Shown: positions 1 to 8,442, counted from the stretch's first letter. The stretch: DNA of 64,000 bases from Herbiconiux flava (GCF_013409865.1 NZ_JACCBM010000001.1:1674001-1738000); one strand, 5' to 3'. Translations and numbers: made by a program. Notes: a model not told the origin generated them from the sequence alone.

Positions 1-438
1 GCCGCCGCAGCATCGGCCGCCACCGCAGCGGCCGCTGCGGCCGAGAAGGGTTCGTCCGCGGGCTCGAGCGCCTTCACGGTGAACCCGCCTTCGGGCGCCT
101 ACAGCGGTGCCGCGGTCGTCGAGTACGCCGAGCAGTTCGTCGGCAAGGTGCCCTACGGCAGCGGCGCGAGCCCCGACACCAGCTTCGGCTGCGACGGCCT
201 CACCCAGTACGTCTTCGGTCAGTTCGGCATCTACCTGCCCCGTCTCGTCAGCAACCAGGCCGCGATGGGCATCCCGATCTCGCCCGCCGACGCGCAGGCC
301 GGCGACCTGATCATCTGGCCGATCGGCCACGTCGGCATCTACGACGGCGCCGGCGGATCGATCGATTCCCCCGACTGGGGCCGCTACGTCGAGCACCGCC
401 CTCTGTGGGGCAGCTACTACTTCGTGCGGATCGTTTAG
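1..438 (+). CDS. NlpC/P60-family cell-wall peptidase, C-terminal part
   Basis: Partial gene that enters from the left edge; the reading frame is open from base 1 and ends with TAG at 436-438. The first 25 codons form an Ala/Ser/Thr-rich linker, followed by a C40 peptidase domain. The catalytic Cys is at codon 190-192 in the context FGCDGLTQYVF, and the His is at codon 328-330 in GHVGIYDG. The family hydrolyses D-Glu/DAP or related bonds in peptidoglycan stem peptides outside the cell. The residue after the Cys is Asp rather than the commoner Ser. The signal peptide and any repeat or coiled-coil region would lie outside the window. The catalytic pair supports the family firmly; the exact substrate cannot be told. 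Confidence 0.9.
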   Translation, partial: AAAASAATAAAAAAEKGSSAGSSAFTVNPPSGAYSGAAVVEYAEQFVGKVPYGSGASPDTSFGCDGLTQYVFGQFGIYLPRLVSNQAAMGIPISPADAQAGDLIIWPIGHVGIYDGAGGSIDSPDWGRYVEHRPLWGSYYFVRIV

Positions 439-514
439 TCGGTCGAGTCCCGACCGGCCGGATCGGCCGCCGAGCATCCGCTCGGGGAGTGTAAACACTT
501 CGTTACCAGCACCT

Positions 515-550
515 GAATCGGCGCGCTACCTGTAGGTGGCGCGCCGATTC
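515..550 (+). terminator. Strong hairpin after the NlpC/P60 gene
   Basis: A 12-base perfect inverted repeat (GAATCGGCGCGC and its complement) is extended inward by a G-U pair and ACC/GGT around a TGTA loop, giving a 16-bp stem 77 bases after the stop codon. No clear U-tract follows, as is common for actinobacterial terminators. It probably ends the peptidase transcript. Confidence 0.65.
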
Positions 551-596
551 TGTCGTATCCTGGCGCTCTGATCGTCTCGAGAACACGGAGAGCCAG

Positions 597-716
597 ATGA
601 CGCAGGGCAGGAGCATCCCCACCACGGATCGCCTCGTGCTGCGCGTCCGCCGGCACACGAGTGGGCTGAGTCAGAGCCAGATACCCGGTTCTGCATGCAC
701 GGCGCTGTCATCATGA
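597..716 (+). CDS. Possible 39-residue small protein or leader peptide
   Basis: An ATG at 597 follows a GGAGAG ribosome-binding site with suitable spacing. The frame runs 39 codons and stops at 714-716, inside the terminator stem at 701-723. The first ~22 codons have the G/C-rich third positions typical of genes here, while the rest do not. The predicted product is basic and serine/threonine rich with no membrane segment. The overlap of the stop with the terminator stem would suit a leader peptide, since a translating ribosome could block hairpin formation. Coding status is uncertain and no function is assigned. Confidence 0.25.
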   Translation: MTQGRSIPTTDRLVLRVRRHTSGLSQSQIPGSACTALSS

Positions 717-730
717 CGGCGCCTTTTTTT
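701..730 (+). terminator. Rho-independent terminator upstream of the HNH gene
   Basis: Ten-base-pair stem (GGCGCTGTCA pairing with TGACGGCGCC, one T-G wobble) with a 3-base loop, followed directly by seven T residues at 724-730. This is the most canonical intrinsic terminator in the window. It ends the short transcript just before the HNH nuclease gene, so it may also act as an attenuator for that gene. Confidence 0.85.
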
Positions 731-815
731 GTGCCCTCCCGTCTCCCCGTTCGCCCGATGAGCGGATGCACGTCGAACACCTGGAAGCCGTCCAGGTCTC
801 TTCGAAAGGGAGAGC

Positions 816-1313
816 ATGCGAACACTGGTACTCAACGCAGGATATGAGCCGCTCGGCGTCGTGTCGTTCAAGCGGGCCCTCGTGCTCGTGCTGAACGACA
901 AGGCCCGGGTGCTGGCACGGGATGCCGAGCATCCGGTGCACGGCATCGACACCGACTTCGACCGCCCGGCCGTCATCCTGCTCACCCGCTACGTGCGGGT
1001 TCCCACGAATCGGATGATGCCGGTCTCGCGCCGCGGCGTGCTGAGACGCGACTCGCAGCGCTGCGGGTACTGCGGCGGGTCGGCCAGCACGATCGACCAC
1101 GTGCAGCCCCGGTCGCGGGGTGGGAAGGACACCTGGGAGAACCTCGTGGCCTGCTGCCTGCGCTGCAACAACGTCAAGGGCGATCGCACGCCGGCCGAGA
1201 TGGGGTGGTCTCTGCGGTTCGCGCCGCGGATGCCGCACCAGGCCGGGTGGACCGTGAAGGGCGCGGAGCGGGTCGAGCCGGCGTGGGATCCGTTCCTCGC
1301 GGTGGCTGCCTGA
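816..1313 (+). CDS. HNH endonuclease family protein
   Basis: 165 residues; start ATG 816 is preceded by AAAGGGAG. The HNH core lies at about residues 78-130. It has a CxxC pair at Cys83/Cys86, the catalytic DH of the betabetaalpha-metal fold at residues 94-95, an Asn in WENL and a second CxxC followed by NN. The four cysteines hold a structural zinc. The N-terminal ~70 residues match the layout common in stand-alone actinobacterial HNH proteins. Such proteins are widely conserved in this phylum, but their in vivo role is not settled. Their sporadic use in phage defence or mobile elements is known, but nothing nearby suggests either here. It stands alone after a terminator. Confidence 0.88.
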   Translation: MRTLVLNAGYEPLGVVSFKRALVLVLNDKARVLARDAEHPVHGIDTDFDRPAVILLTRYVRVPTNRMMPVSRRGVLRRDSQRCGYCGGSASTIDHVQPRSRGGKDTWENLVACCLRCNNVKGDRTPAEMGWSLRFAPRMPHQAGWTVKGAERVEPAWDPFLAVAA

Positions 1314-1410
1314 GTGGTGGTGCCGACCGTCGGTGCGGTGGTGCGAGTGCGGGCGCGGGCCGCCCGAGCGGTGGTGCTCGCTCAGGCGGCGGCCGCGCAT
1401 CCGCTCGTCG

Positions 1411-2388
1411 TCAGAAGCTGAGCAGGATCTTGCCCCGTCGGCCGGGCACCGCGCTCGCGGCGGCGGCCTCGCGGCCCTGCTCGATCGGGTAGACGGCCTC
1501 GACCGGCAGTTCGACCTCGCCCGAGCCGACGCGCTGGAGCAGCTCGCCGAAGAGGGCGTTGCGCTTGGCCGGGTCCATGTCGCGGCTGACGGTGCTGCCC
1601 CAGAAGCCCTTGACGGTGGCCTGCTTGAAGATCAGGTCGCCCGAGGAGAGCTGGAGCTGGCCCGACTCCATCGCGCCGAACGAGACGAGCGTGCCGTTCT
1701 CACCGAGGAGTGACAGCAGCTCACCGGCCGAGGCCCCGCCCACGGAGTCGACGGCGGCCCGCGGGCTCGCGCCGTCGAGCAGCTCGGCCACCCGGTCGCG
1801 CCAGCCGTCGTGCTCGGTCGACACGACGTCGCGGATGCCCACCCGGGCCAGCTCGTCGACACCGGCGTCGCGGCGCACGAGCCCGAGCACCCGCACCCCG
1901 CGGGCGGCGGCGAACTGGGCGAGCAGCTTGCCCACGGCGCCGTTCGCGGTGTTCTGCAGGATCCAGTCACCCTCCTGCACGTCGAGGAAGTCGAGCAGGC
2001 TCAAGGCGCTGAAGGGCATCGACACGAGCTGTGCGGCCGTCTCGTCGCTGATCGCGTCGGGCACCGGGATGAGGCCGGCCGCCTTCGTGACGAAGTACTC
2101 GCTCCAGACGCCGAAGGTGCCGCCGGTGGCGACGCGCTGGCCGACCGTGAGCGCGTCGACGCCCTCGCCGAGCGCGTCGACGACGCCCACGGCCTCGGTG
2201 CCGGACTGCGCGGGCAGCTCGGGCTTGTATCCGTAGGTGCCGCGGATCGTCCACAGGTCGTGGTTGTGGATGGGGGAGAGCACGGTGCGCACGCGCACCT
2301 CGCCCGGGCCCGGCTCGGGGGTGGGCAGCTCGGTGACGTCGAGGACGTCGGGGGCGTCGCCGAAGGTGGCGTGGGTGAGGGCGCGCAT
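1411..2388 (-). CDS. Zinc-free MDR-family quinone reductase / alcohol-dehydrogenase-like oxidoreductase
   Basis: 325 residues from ATG 2388, chosen because AAGGAG sits at 2395-2400; the frame is open further upstream but lacks a site there. GroES-like N-terminal half and Rossmann NAD(P)-binding half with an NGAVGK-type loop around residue 150. There is no four-cysteine structural-zinc lobe. The family reduces quinones or electrophilic enals with NADPH in the cytosol. It is the second gene after the TetR gene at 2475-3065 with an 86-base gap and so is probably co-transcribed with and controlled by it, as in electrophile-sensing operons. The physiological substrate is unknown. Confidence 0.85.
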   Translation of the reverse strand: MRALTHATFGDAPDVLDVTELPTPEPGPGEVRVRTVLSPIHNHDLWTIRGTYGYKPELPAQSGTEAVGVVDALGEGVDALTVGQRVATGGTFGVWSEYFVTKAAGLIPVPDAISDETAAQLVSMPFSALSLLDFLDVQEGDWILQNTANGAVGKLLAQFAAARGVRVLGLVRRDAGVDELARVGIRDVVSTEHDGWRDRVAELLDGASPRAAVDSVGGASAGELLSLLGENGTLVSFGAMESGQLQLSSGDLIFKQATVKGFWGSTVSRDMDPAKRNALFGELLQRVGSGEVELPVEAVYPIEQGREAAAASAVPGRRGKILLSF

Positions 2389-2474
2389 GGGGGTCTCCTT
2401 GGGGTTTGTGGATTGTCGGGGTCGGGGTGGGGTGGGATGGGGTCGGATCGGCTGGTCTGGTCCGGGCTCGACGC

Positions 2475-3065
2475 TCAGGGGCTGTCGAGCAGGCGGTCGG
2501 TGGCGCCGAGCGCGGCCACGAAGGGCGTGCCGTCGCGGGCGAGGCGGTCGAGCAGGGCGGCTCCGAGCCAGAGTTGGTAGAGCGCCTCGGCGAGCTCGCG
2601 GGCCGGTGCCCCGGCGGCGATCGAGCCGTCGGCCTGGCCCTCGGCGACGACGTCGGCGAACAGCGCCACGAGGGCGGCGACGCCGTCGGCGAGGGCGACG
2701 CGCATCCGCTCGGAGAAGCCCGAGACCTCGGCCGCCAGCTGCACCACGAGGCACCGCCCGGCCGAGGCGCTGCCCGCCCGTGCGGCCCAGGCCTCACCGA
2801 GCAGGCGGATGCGCTCGCGCCCGGTGCCCGGCTGGGCGAGCAGGGCGTCGACCGCGGCGAGGTAGGTCTCGACGTAGCGCTCGAGCACGGCGACGCCGAA
2901 GCCCTCTTTCGAGGAGAAGTAGTGGTAGAACGAGCCCTTCGGGACGCCGCAGGTGGTCAGGATCTCCTGCAGGCCGACGCCGGTGAAGCCCTTCGCGAGC
3001 ATCAGCTCCTCGCCGGTGGCGAGGATGGAGCCGCGGGTCTGCTCGGCTTTGGCGGTGAGGGACAT
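2475..3065 (-). CDS. TetR-family transcriptional repressor
   Basis: 196 residues. The N-terminal HTH spans about residues 9-55 with the typical GVPKGSFYHYFSSKE recognition-helix end. The C-terminal ligand domain resembles the AcuR/NemR-like branch, and Cys104 in its body could be a redox or electrophile sensor, which is an inference only. It is the first gene of a two-gene operon with the quinone reductase downstream. Its promoter carries an imperfect palindrome (3086-3100) and its -10 box is 6 bases from the ATG with no Shine-Dalgarno, so the mRNA is likely leaderless. Autoregulation is likely. Confidence 0.9.
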   Translation of the reverse strand: MSLTAKAEQTRGSILATGEELMLAKGFTGVGLQEILTTCGVPKGSFYHYFSSKEGFGVAVLERYVETYLAAVDALLAQPGTGRERIRLLGEAWAARAGSASAGRCLVVQLAAEVSGFSERMRVALADGVAALVALFADVVAEGQADGSIAAGAPARELAEALYQLWLGAALLDRLARDGTPFVAALGATDRLLDSP

Positions 3066-3071
3066 GCGACC

Positions 3072-3100
3072 ACTCTACGCTCGAATAGACCGGTCGGCTA
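3072..3100 (-). promoter_or_regulatory. Promoter and probable TetR operator
   Basis: On the minus strand a TAGAGT -10 box (3072-3077) ends 6 bases before the TetR ATG. Just upstream is the imperfect palindrome TAGACCGGTCGGCTA (3086-3100), with TAG/CTA outer arms, placed between the -35 and -10 regions. This resembles TAGAC...GTCTA sites known for NemR-like repressors. The position fits repression of the TetR/quinone-reductase operon. Confidence 0.5.
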
Positions 3101-3140
3101 GCGCCATAGACGCAGGGAGGCGGCTAAACTCGAAACGTCA

Positions 3141-3212
3141 GCCTCTGTAGCTCAATGGAAGAGCAGTTCCGTCCTAAGGAAAGGGTTGGGGGTTCGAGTC
3201 CCTCCAGGGGCA
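3141..3212 (+). tRNA. tRNA-Arg (anticodon CCT)
   Basis: 72-nt cloverleaf: acceptor GCCTCTG/CAGGGGC, D arm GCTC/GAGC, anticodon loop GTCCTAA with anticodon CCT, T arm GGGGG/CCCTC with loop TTCGAGT, discriminator A. The 3' CCA is not encoded. One G-A mismatch sits at the base of the anticodon stem. It reads the rare AGG codon. Confidence 0.95.
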
Positions 3213-3405
3213 CCCCGCCGTTCAGGCGCCCGAGTCGGGTCGCCGTCGTGCTGCATGCCTGGGCGGCCGTGGCAAGGGCCTGGCGGAACCCGCCCATCGG
3301 TCCAGATTGAGGACAGACGCGGCCGTGACGGCCCGTTGCACGAGGTGCGACCGACATCAGCCGCCGGCCCGGTCGCACACTCCCATCCCCTTTCTGGAGG
3401 ACCCG

Positions 3406-4452
3406 ATGAGCGCGACCGACACGGCAGACACGAACAGCAAGGGCGCACCCGCCCCGGACGATCCGCGCAAGCCGGACGGCCCCACCGACCTGAAGAAGCG
3501 GTCGTGGACGTACGTGCTGAAGAAGACCGCCCGCGAGTTCAGCGCCGACCAGTGCACCGACATCGCTGCGAGCCTCACGTACTACGCCGTGCTCGCGCTC
3601 TTCCCGGCGCTGATCGCCATCTTCTCGCTGCTCGGCGTCTTCGGTCAGGGCCAGGCGGCCACCGATGCCATCCTGGGCATCGTCGACGACGTCGCCCCGG
3701 GCGGCACCGCCGATGTCGTGCGCGGCCCGATCGAGCAGTTCGCGAGCTCGCCCGCAGCCGGCTTCGCGCTGATCGCCGGCCTGATCGTGGCGGTCTGGTC
3801 GGCGTCTGGCTATGTCACCGCCTTCAGCCGTGCCATGAACCGGATCTACGAGATCCAGGAGGGGCGCCCCTTCTGGAAGCTCAAGCCGGTGCAGCTGCTC
3901 GTGACGCTCGTCTCGCTCGTGCTGATCGTCATCGCCGCCCTCATCCTGGTGATCTCCGGCCCGGTCGCCGACGCGGTCGGCTCGGCCCTCGGCATCGGGG
4001 AGACCGCGACGACCGTCTGGTCGATCGCCAAGTGGCCGGTGCTCGCACTCGTGGTGGTGCTGATCCTCGCGATCCTCTACTACGCGACGCCGAACGCGAA
4101 GCAGCCTGAGTTCCGCTGGATGAGCATGGGGGCACTCCTCGCCATCGTCGTGCTCGTCATCGCGACCGTCGCCTTCGGCTTCTACGTGGCGAACTTCTCG
4201 AACTACGACAAGACCTACGGCTCCCTGGCCGGGGTCGTCATCTTCCTGCTCTGGCTCTGGATCGTGAACAACGCCATCCTGTTCGGTGCCGAGTTCGACG
4301 CCGAGCTCGAACGCGGCCGTCAGCTCCAGGCCGGGATCGCCGCCGAGGAGGACATCCAGCTCCCGCCGCGCGACACGAGGAAGAGCGACAAGGCGGCTGC
4401 CAAGGAGGAGGAGGACGTCGCCGAGGGACGCCGCATCCGGGAGGGGCGGTAG
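3406..4452 (+). CDS. YihY/BrkB-family inner-membrane protein
   Basis: 348 residues from ATG 3406, chosen for the TGGAGG site at 3395-3400. A hydrophilic N-terminus of ~45 residues is followed by a KKTAREFSADQCTDIAASLTYYAVLALFP-type start of the family (shown here only in part) and about six membrane segments. The C-terminal tail is charged and rich in Lys/Glu. The family was once called ribonuclease BN but is now regarded as a membrane protein of uncertain transport or envelope role. It appears to be a single-gene unit downstream of tRNA-Arg. Confidence 0.88.
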   Translation: MSATDTADTNSKGAPAPDDPRKPDGPTDLKKRSWTYVLKKTAREFSADQCTDIAASLTYYAVLALFPALIAIFSLLGVFGQGQAATDAILGIVDDVAPGGTADVVRGPIEQFASSPAAGFALIAGLIVAVWSASGYVTAFSRAMNRIYEIQEGRPFWKLKPVQLLVTLVSLVLIVIAALILVISGPVADAVGSALGIGETATTVWSIAKWPVLALVVVLILAILYYATPNAKQPEFRWMSMGALLAIVVLVIATVAFGFYVANFSNYDKTYGSLAGVVIFLLWLWIVNNAILFGAEFDAELERGRQLQAGIAAEEDIQLPPRDTRKSDKAAAKEEEDVAEGRRIREGR

Positions 4453-4515
4453 TGGCTGTTCAGCAGCGGAGTCAACCCGGTTGGCGGGGTCCGATCATCA
4501 GGGTGGGATGAGGGC

Positions 4516-4872
4516 ATGGACAGGATCTTCTACGCCGGCGACTCGATCCTCACCGGGTCGGCGATCGCGAAGGCGCTGCTCGAGTACGCGGGAGCGCTGG
4601 CGAAGGCCGACACCTCCGCGACCGTCGAGATCCCGACCCGGCTCGACGACGGCGAGGTCGGGCGGTCGACGTTCCTCGTCGGCCCGGCGAGCCAGCTCGT
4701 CTCCGACACCGAGCCGAGCGACTCCGAGGAGATCGTCGACGCGGCGTTGATCGAGTACTTCCACGAGCAGACGCGTCGCCTGGAGTTCCGATCGGCGGGC
4801 GGGCGGGCCGGGCCGGCGGGTGTGGCGTCGGAGCCGGTCGACGACGGGAGCGGCTGGGCCGACGAGCTCTGA
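4516..4872 (+). CDS. Conserved-looking protein of unknown function
   Basis: 118 residues starting at ATG 4516. G/C-rich third codon positions through the whole frame support coding. The first ~85 residues look folded, with a mixed alpha/beta pattern and acidic character. The last ~30 are Gly/Pro/Ala-rich and probably disordered. No signal peptide, membrane segment or motif is visible. The proposed start has only a weak GAGGG upstream. It lies 63 bases after the BrkB-like gene on the same strand and may be co-transcribed. I do not recognise the family. Confidence 0.6.
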   Translation: MDRIFYAGDSILTGSAIAKALLEYAGALAKADTSATVEIPTRLDDGEVGRSTFLVGPASQLVSDTEPSDSEEIVDAALIEYFHEQTRRLEFRSAGGRAGPAGVASEPVDDGSGWADEL

Positions 4873-4942
4873 GGAGGTCTGCGGGCCGGGTGCGGGCGTG
4901 ACGGGCAGGCGGCGGGCCGGCAGACGTCCGGTCCGGCCGGCG

Positions 4943-5995
4943 TCAGCTGAGCGACCGGCTCCAGGCGAAGTCGGGGTCGGCGCCGTGCCAGCGGGCCGCG
5001 AGCAGCTCCGCGACGAGGGGCTCGACGAGCAGAGCGACCGCGGGGTCGTCGTCGCCGCGGTAGCGCAGGTTCAGGTCGGCGGACAGGGCAGGGGAGGAGC
5101 CGACCAGCACGACCGTCGCGGCGCGCGAGCTCAGCCAGTCGAGGGCCGCCCCGTCCCACACCGACCCCGCGAACAGCAGCGCCCGGTAGTCGAGCGTCTT
5201 CGACAGGTACACGTCGACGTGCGACCAGTCGCCGGTCTCGCTCGCCCACGCGGGGCGGCGAGGCACCTCGCGCAGCATCAGCGCCGACTGCTGCGCCGAC
5301 GACAGCCGCTCGACCGGGGCGAGCAGGAAGGTGCCGTCGGGCCCGCCGAGCAGGCGGTCGACGTCGTCGATCCAGGATGCCGCCGAGCCGAGCAGCTCGT
5401 CGGCGCTCGCCGCGGCGTCGCGCGCGAGGGTGGCCGGTTCGCGCACCCCGAGCAGAACCGGCACGCTCGCCGCGGCAGTCGAGGCGTGCCCGGCGACCGG
5501 TACGGCCGGCCGAAGCAGCGCCGCCAGCACCACGAGCGTGTGCCGGAAGGTGCGGCACGACACCCCGCTCGCCTCGACGCCGGCGACGAGCGGCACGACG
5601 AGGTCGGCGCGGGCGGCGAGCGGTGAGTCCTCGACGTTCGTGACCGCGATCAGCCGCCCGGCCCCGCGATACCCCTCGACGGCCTGCAGCACCTCGGCGC
5701 TGCCTCCCGTCGCCGAGACGGCCACGACCACGAGGTCGTCGGCGGGCGGCGGGAGCAGCGCCGTGCTGGCGAGCTCGACCACGACGTCGCGCCCGAGGCT
5801 GCGTGCCTCGCGGGCGACGACGGCCGCGGCATAGGCGCTCGAGCCCATGCCGAGCACGAGCACGCGCAGCCGCGGGGGAGCGAGCAGTGTGCGCGCACGC
5901 TCCAGGCCCGGGAGGCCGCCCGACAGGGCGTCGGCGAGCCGGCGCAGGGCCGCGGGGATGGCGCTCAGGTCGTCGGCGAAGCGGGCGGGGTCCAC
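4943..5995 (-). CDS. SIS-domain sugar isomerase/deaminase-like protein
   Basis: 350 residues from GTG 5995. Two SIS lobes are visible: residues ~45-150, with the phosphosugar-binding loop GMGSSAYAA and SATGGSAEVL, and ~195-330 with a GSVWDGAALDW segment. This is the arrangement of the isomerase half of GlmS and of GlcN-6-P-handling proteins; no glutaminase domain is present. It overlaps the end of the upstream kinase gene by 31 bases, so translation is coupled. Because the partner resembles glucosamine kinases, the likely substrate is glucosamine 6-phosphate or a related amino-sugar phosphate, which is an inference from context. Confidence 0.82.
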   Translation of the reverse strand: MDPARFADDLSAIPAALRRLADALSGGLPGLERARTLLAPPRLRVLVLGMGSSAYAAAVVAREARSLGRDVVVELASTALLPPPADDLVVVAVSATGGSAEVLQAVEGYRGAGRLIAVTNVEDSPLAARADLVVPLVAGVEASGVSCRTFRHTLVVLAALLRPAVPVAGHASTAAASVPVLLGVREPATLARDAAASADELLGSAASWIDDVDRLLGGPDGTFLLAPVERLSSAQQSALMLREVPRRPAWASETGDWSHVDVYLSKTLDYRALLFAGSVWDGAALDWLSSRAATVVLVGSSPALSADLNLRYRGDDDPAVALLVEPLVAELLAARWHGADPDFAWSRSLS

Positions 5996-7191
5996 GGCGG
6001 GTCCTCTCGGTCGGCGGTCGGGGCGTAGCGCGCGGTGATGCCCGCGTCGGGAGCGTAGTTCCAGCGCGGCAGGAAGCGCGCCGCGTAGCTCAGCTCGCGG
6101 GCGAACTGCTCGACCTCGAGCGCCGGGAGCAGCCGCTCGTCGAGGAGGTCGTCGGCGCCGGCGTCGTGCAGCGCGCTGCGGTACGCGGCCCGCAGCTGCG
6201 CCCGGGCGTCGGCGGCCCAGGCGGTGGCCCGGGCATCCGCGGCCCCGAGCCGCCGCTGCGCGATGGAGCCCACCAGGTCGACCGAGACCAGGAGATGGGC
6301 GACGTCGACCGCCGCCGGTTCGAGCTCGTCGGCGAGCAGTGAAGCAGGCACGGTCTGGGGATCGCCGTCGAGGTCGACGACGAGGTAGCGAGGCGTGCCG
6401 CCGTCGGGTCGACGCAGGAACTGCCCCACGTGCAGGTCGCCGTGCACGGGGATGAGGCGCCCGGCCGCCGTGTCGGGCAGGGTGTCGGCGAGCGACCGCA
6501 GGGCGGGCATCCGGTTCGCCAGGCGCACGGAGGTGTCACCCGCCGCCACCTCGGCGGCGCGGTCGAGCGCGTCGTGCACCCGCGACCGGAGGCCGGCGGC
6601 AGTCGAGGACGGCTCGGGCCACACGTCGGCCGCCAGCGCGAGGTGCAGCCGGGCCGTCAGCTCGCCGAGCTCGCCCGGCCACATCGGCGCCGGGCCCCCG
6701 TCGAGGTGCTCGAGCAGGTCGTCGACCGCCCAGCTCCACCCGTCGCTCGCGCCCGCCACGTACTCACTGACGACGGCGACCGTGCCGGTGCCGAGGCCGG
6801 GCACCGTCCACTCGATGCGGCCGGCGGTGCGCGGCACGAAGTCGGCCCCGGCGGCGGCGAGCCGATCGAGCTGCCGCACCGAGCGCTCGGCCCCGCCCCA
6901 GTCGCGCACGACCTTCACGAGGAAGGCCTCGTCGACGACCACGGCCCAGTTCGTCATGTCGACGCCGAGGTCCCGCTCGACGCCCGCTCCGGGTGCGCGC
7001 GCCGGGCCGGCGGTGACGACCCGTGCCGTGCCGGCGTCGACGAACGGCGGATGCCCGCCCAGCACCATCGCGGCGAGCTCCGCTCCCACGCCCGAGCCCG
7101 CTCGGGCCGCGCTTCCGGAGCCGTCGACGACGCGCAGTCGCGCATCGGTCAGCGTCACCGCGCCCGAGGCGGTGGGAAGGCGGAAGTCCAC
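5965..7191 (-). CDS. Glucosamine-kinase/maltokinase-like sugar kinase
   Basis: 408 residues from GTG 7191. The eukaryotic-protein-kinase-like C-lobe carries HGDLHVGQ (about residue 250, catalytic Asp) and VDLDGDPQ (about residue 272, metal-binding Asp), as in aminoglycoside phosphotransferases, maltokinases and the actinobacterial glucosamine kinases. The N-terminal cap (~90 residues) matches the latter two. Known actinobacterial glucosamine kinases phosphorylate GlcN at O6 and often sit beside a SIS protein, as here. The start codon lies 6 bases after a TAGCCT -10 box with no Shine-Dalgarno, so the transcript is probably leaderless. Maltokinase is the alternative but no treS or glycogen gene is present. 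Confidence 0.75.
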   Translation of the reverse strand: MDFRLPTASGAVTLTDARLRVVDGSGSAARAGSGVGAELAAMVLGGHPPFVDAGTARVVTAGPARAPGAGVERDLGVDMTNWAVVVDEAFLVKVVRDWGGAERSVRQLDRLAAAGADFVPRTAGRIEWTVPGLGTGTVAVVSEYVAGASDGWSWAVDDLLEHLDGGPAPMWPGELGELTARLHLALAADVWPEPSSTAAGLRSRVHDALDRAAEVAAGDTSVRLANRMPALRSLADTLPDTAAGRLIPVHGDLHVGQFLRRPDGGTPRYLVVDLDGDPQTVPASLLADELEPAAVDVAHLLVSVDLVGSIAQRRLGAADARATAWAADARAQLRAAYRSALHDAGADDLLDERLLPALEVEQFARELSYAARFLPRWNYAPDAGITARYAPTADREDPPWTPPASPTT

Positions 7192-7197
7192 TCGCCC

Positions 7198-7236
7198 AGG
7201 CTATCCATTCCTTGAACTCCAATTCGAACAATCATG
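7198..7236. promoter_or_regulatory. Kinase promoter and AT-rich motif, copy 1
   Basis: On the minus strand TAGCCT (7198-7203) is the -10 box of the sugar-kinase operon. Immediately upstream, 7204-7232 holds an AT-rich block that matches 12024-12052, upstream of the glycosyltransferase operon, at about 22 of 29 positions. The block covers the kinase promoter spacer, where a repressor would act, and lies ~100 bases upstream of the ABC-transporter gene. Confidence 0.45.
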
Positions 7237-7336
7237 TAAATTCCGCCATCCAGGCCTCGCCTGGGCATTGTGATTCCTTGCTGGACGGTGCAACAATCGG
7301 CCAACCCAGTTCTCGCGACCCGACCAGGAGGCAACC

Positions 7337-8428
7337 GTGCGATTCCGAAAGTCCGCAGCAGTGCTCGCCGGAGCGGCGGTGACCGCGCTCTCGCTGTCCT
7401 CGTGCGCCGGCAGTTCGTCCGAGGCCATCGACCCCGAGGCCGACCTGAGCACGCAGAGCCTCGTCGTGAGCATCTGGGCCGACTACTACCCCGAGACCCT
7501 CGCGGAGGACTTCGAGGCCGAGACGGGCATCCCCGTCACCATCGTGAACCACGCCACCAACGAGGAGATCGTCGCGAAGCTCACCGCCAGCGGCGACCCC
7601 GGCATCGACGTCGCCTTCGTGTCGGGGCAGTACGCCCAGGCGCTGAACGAGGCGGGGCTGCTGCAGGAGCTCGAGAAGTCGCTCATCCCGAACGAGGAGA
7701 ACCTCTACCCCGAGGCCCTCGAGCTCGCCTACGACGAGGGCAACGTCTACTCCGAGCCCTACGCCTGGGGCACCACCGGGCTCTGCTACCGCCCCGACCT
7801 CACCGGCTTCGCGCCGACCTCGTGGAACGACCTGTTGAACCCGCGGCCCGAGCTCGAGGGCAAGACCACCATGCTCTCGACCGAGCGCTGGATGGCCCTG
7901 CCCGCGCTGAAGGTGCTCGGGGAGTCGGTCAACTCCACCGACCCGGCCGTGCTCGAGAAGGTCAAGGAGCAGATGGAGTCGACGAAGGACACGCTGCTCG
8001 CCTTCGACGACACCACGTTCTACAGCAAGCTCGTCTCGGGCGAGGCGGCCATGGTCGAGGCCTGGGACGGCTGGTGCAACTACGCCATCGCCGAGGACCC
8101 GACGGTCGAGTTCGTGGTGCCCGAGGAGGGCAGCGACCTCTGGGTCGACACCATGACCGTGCTGAAGAGCTCGAAGAACAAGGAGGCCGCGATGGCCTTC
8201 GTGAACTACATCCTCGAGGCCGACGTGCAGAAGTACGTGGCCGAGTCGATCCTGTACTCCGTGCCGAACAAGGCCGCCATCGACTCGCTCGACCCCGCGC
8301 TGGTCGAGCAGTTCCCGAACCTGGCCCTGCCGCCGTCGGAGCTGCTGAAGGGCGAGACCGTTGTCGACGTGGGCGAGTTCGGCACCGAGTACACCCGCCT
8401 CGCCACCGAGATCATGGCCGCCGGCTGA
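7337..8428 (+). CDS. Polyamine-type ABC transporter, solute-binding lipoprotein
   Basis: 363 residues from GTG 7337 with AGGAGG at 7326-7331. A signal peptide ends in the lipobox LSSC (Cys23), so the mature protein is lipid-anchored outside the membrane. The rest is a PotD/PotF-like periplasmic-binding fold with motifs such as NHATNEEIVAKL and an ACIDIC/aromatic pocket (WADYY, EAWDGW). It starts a four-gene operon with two permeases and an ATPase. The downstream amine oxidase and aminobutyraldehyde-type dehydrogenase support putrescine or another amine as ligand. The neighbouring amino-sugar genes leave open an aminated sugar. Confidence 0.88.
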   Translation: MRFRKSAAVLAGAAVTALSLSSCAGSSSEAIDPEADLSTQSLVVSIWADYYPETLAEDFEAETGIPVTIVNHATNEEIVAKLTASGDPGIDVAFVSGQYAQALNEAGLLQELEKSLIPNEENLYPEALELAYDEGNVYSEPYAWGTTGLCYRPDLTGFAPTSWNDLLNPRPELEGKTTMLSTERWMALPALKVLGESVNSTDPAVLEKVKEQMESTKDTLLAFDDTTFYSKLVSGEAAMVEAWDGWCNYAIAEDPTVEFVVPEEGSDLWVDTMTVLKSSKNKEAAMAFVNYILEADVQKYVAESILYSVPNKAAIDSLDPALVEQFPNLALPPSELLKGETVVDVGEFGTEYTRLATEIMAAG

Positions 8429-8442
8429 GCGAGCCCCGCCCC

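Larger units (their letters stand above)
556..730 (+). ncRNA. Candidate structured small transcript with its own terminator
   Basis: Between the NlpC hairpin and the HNH gene lies a 175-base unit with a possible -10 box (TATCCT, 556-561), internal complementary segments (CCCAC with GTGGG; CTCGTG with CACGAG) and an intrinsic terminator at 701-730. This looks like a self-contained short transcript of about 160 nt. The -35 region is weak. It could be a small RNA, a leader controlling the HNH gene, or the mRNA of the 39-codon frame inside it. I do not recognise a known RNA family. Confidence 0.35.

Noticed and set aside
490..501. AGTGTAAACACT as an operator after the NlpC gene
   Set aside because: The dyad is imperfect in the centre and lies in a gene end with no promoter nearby.
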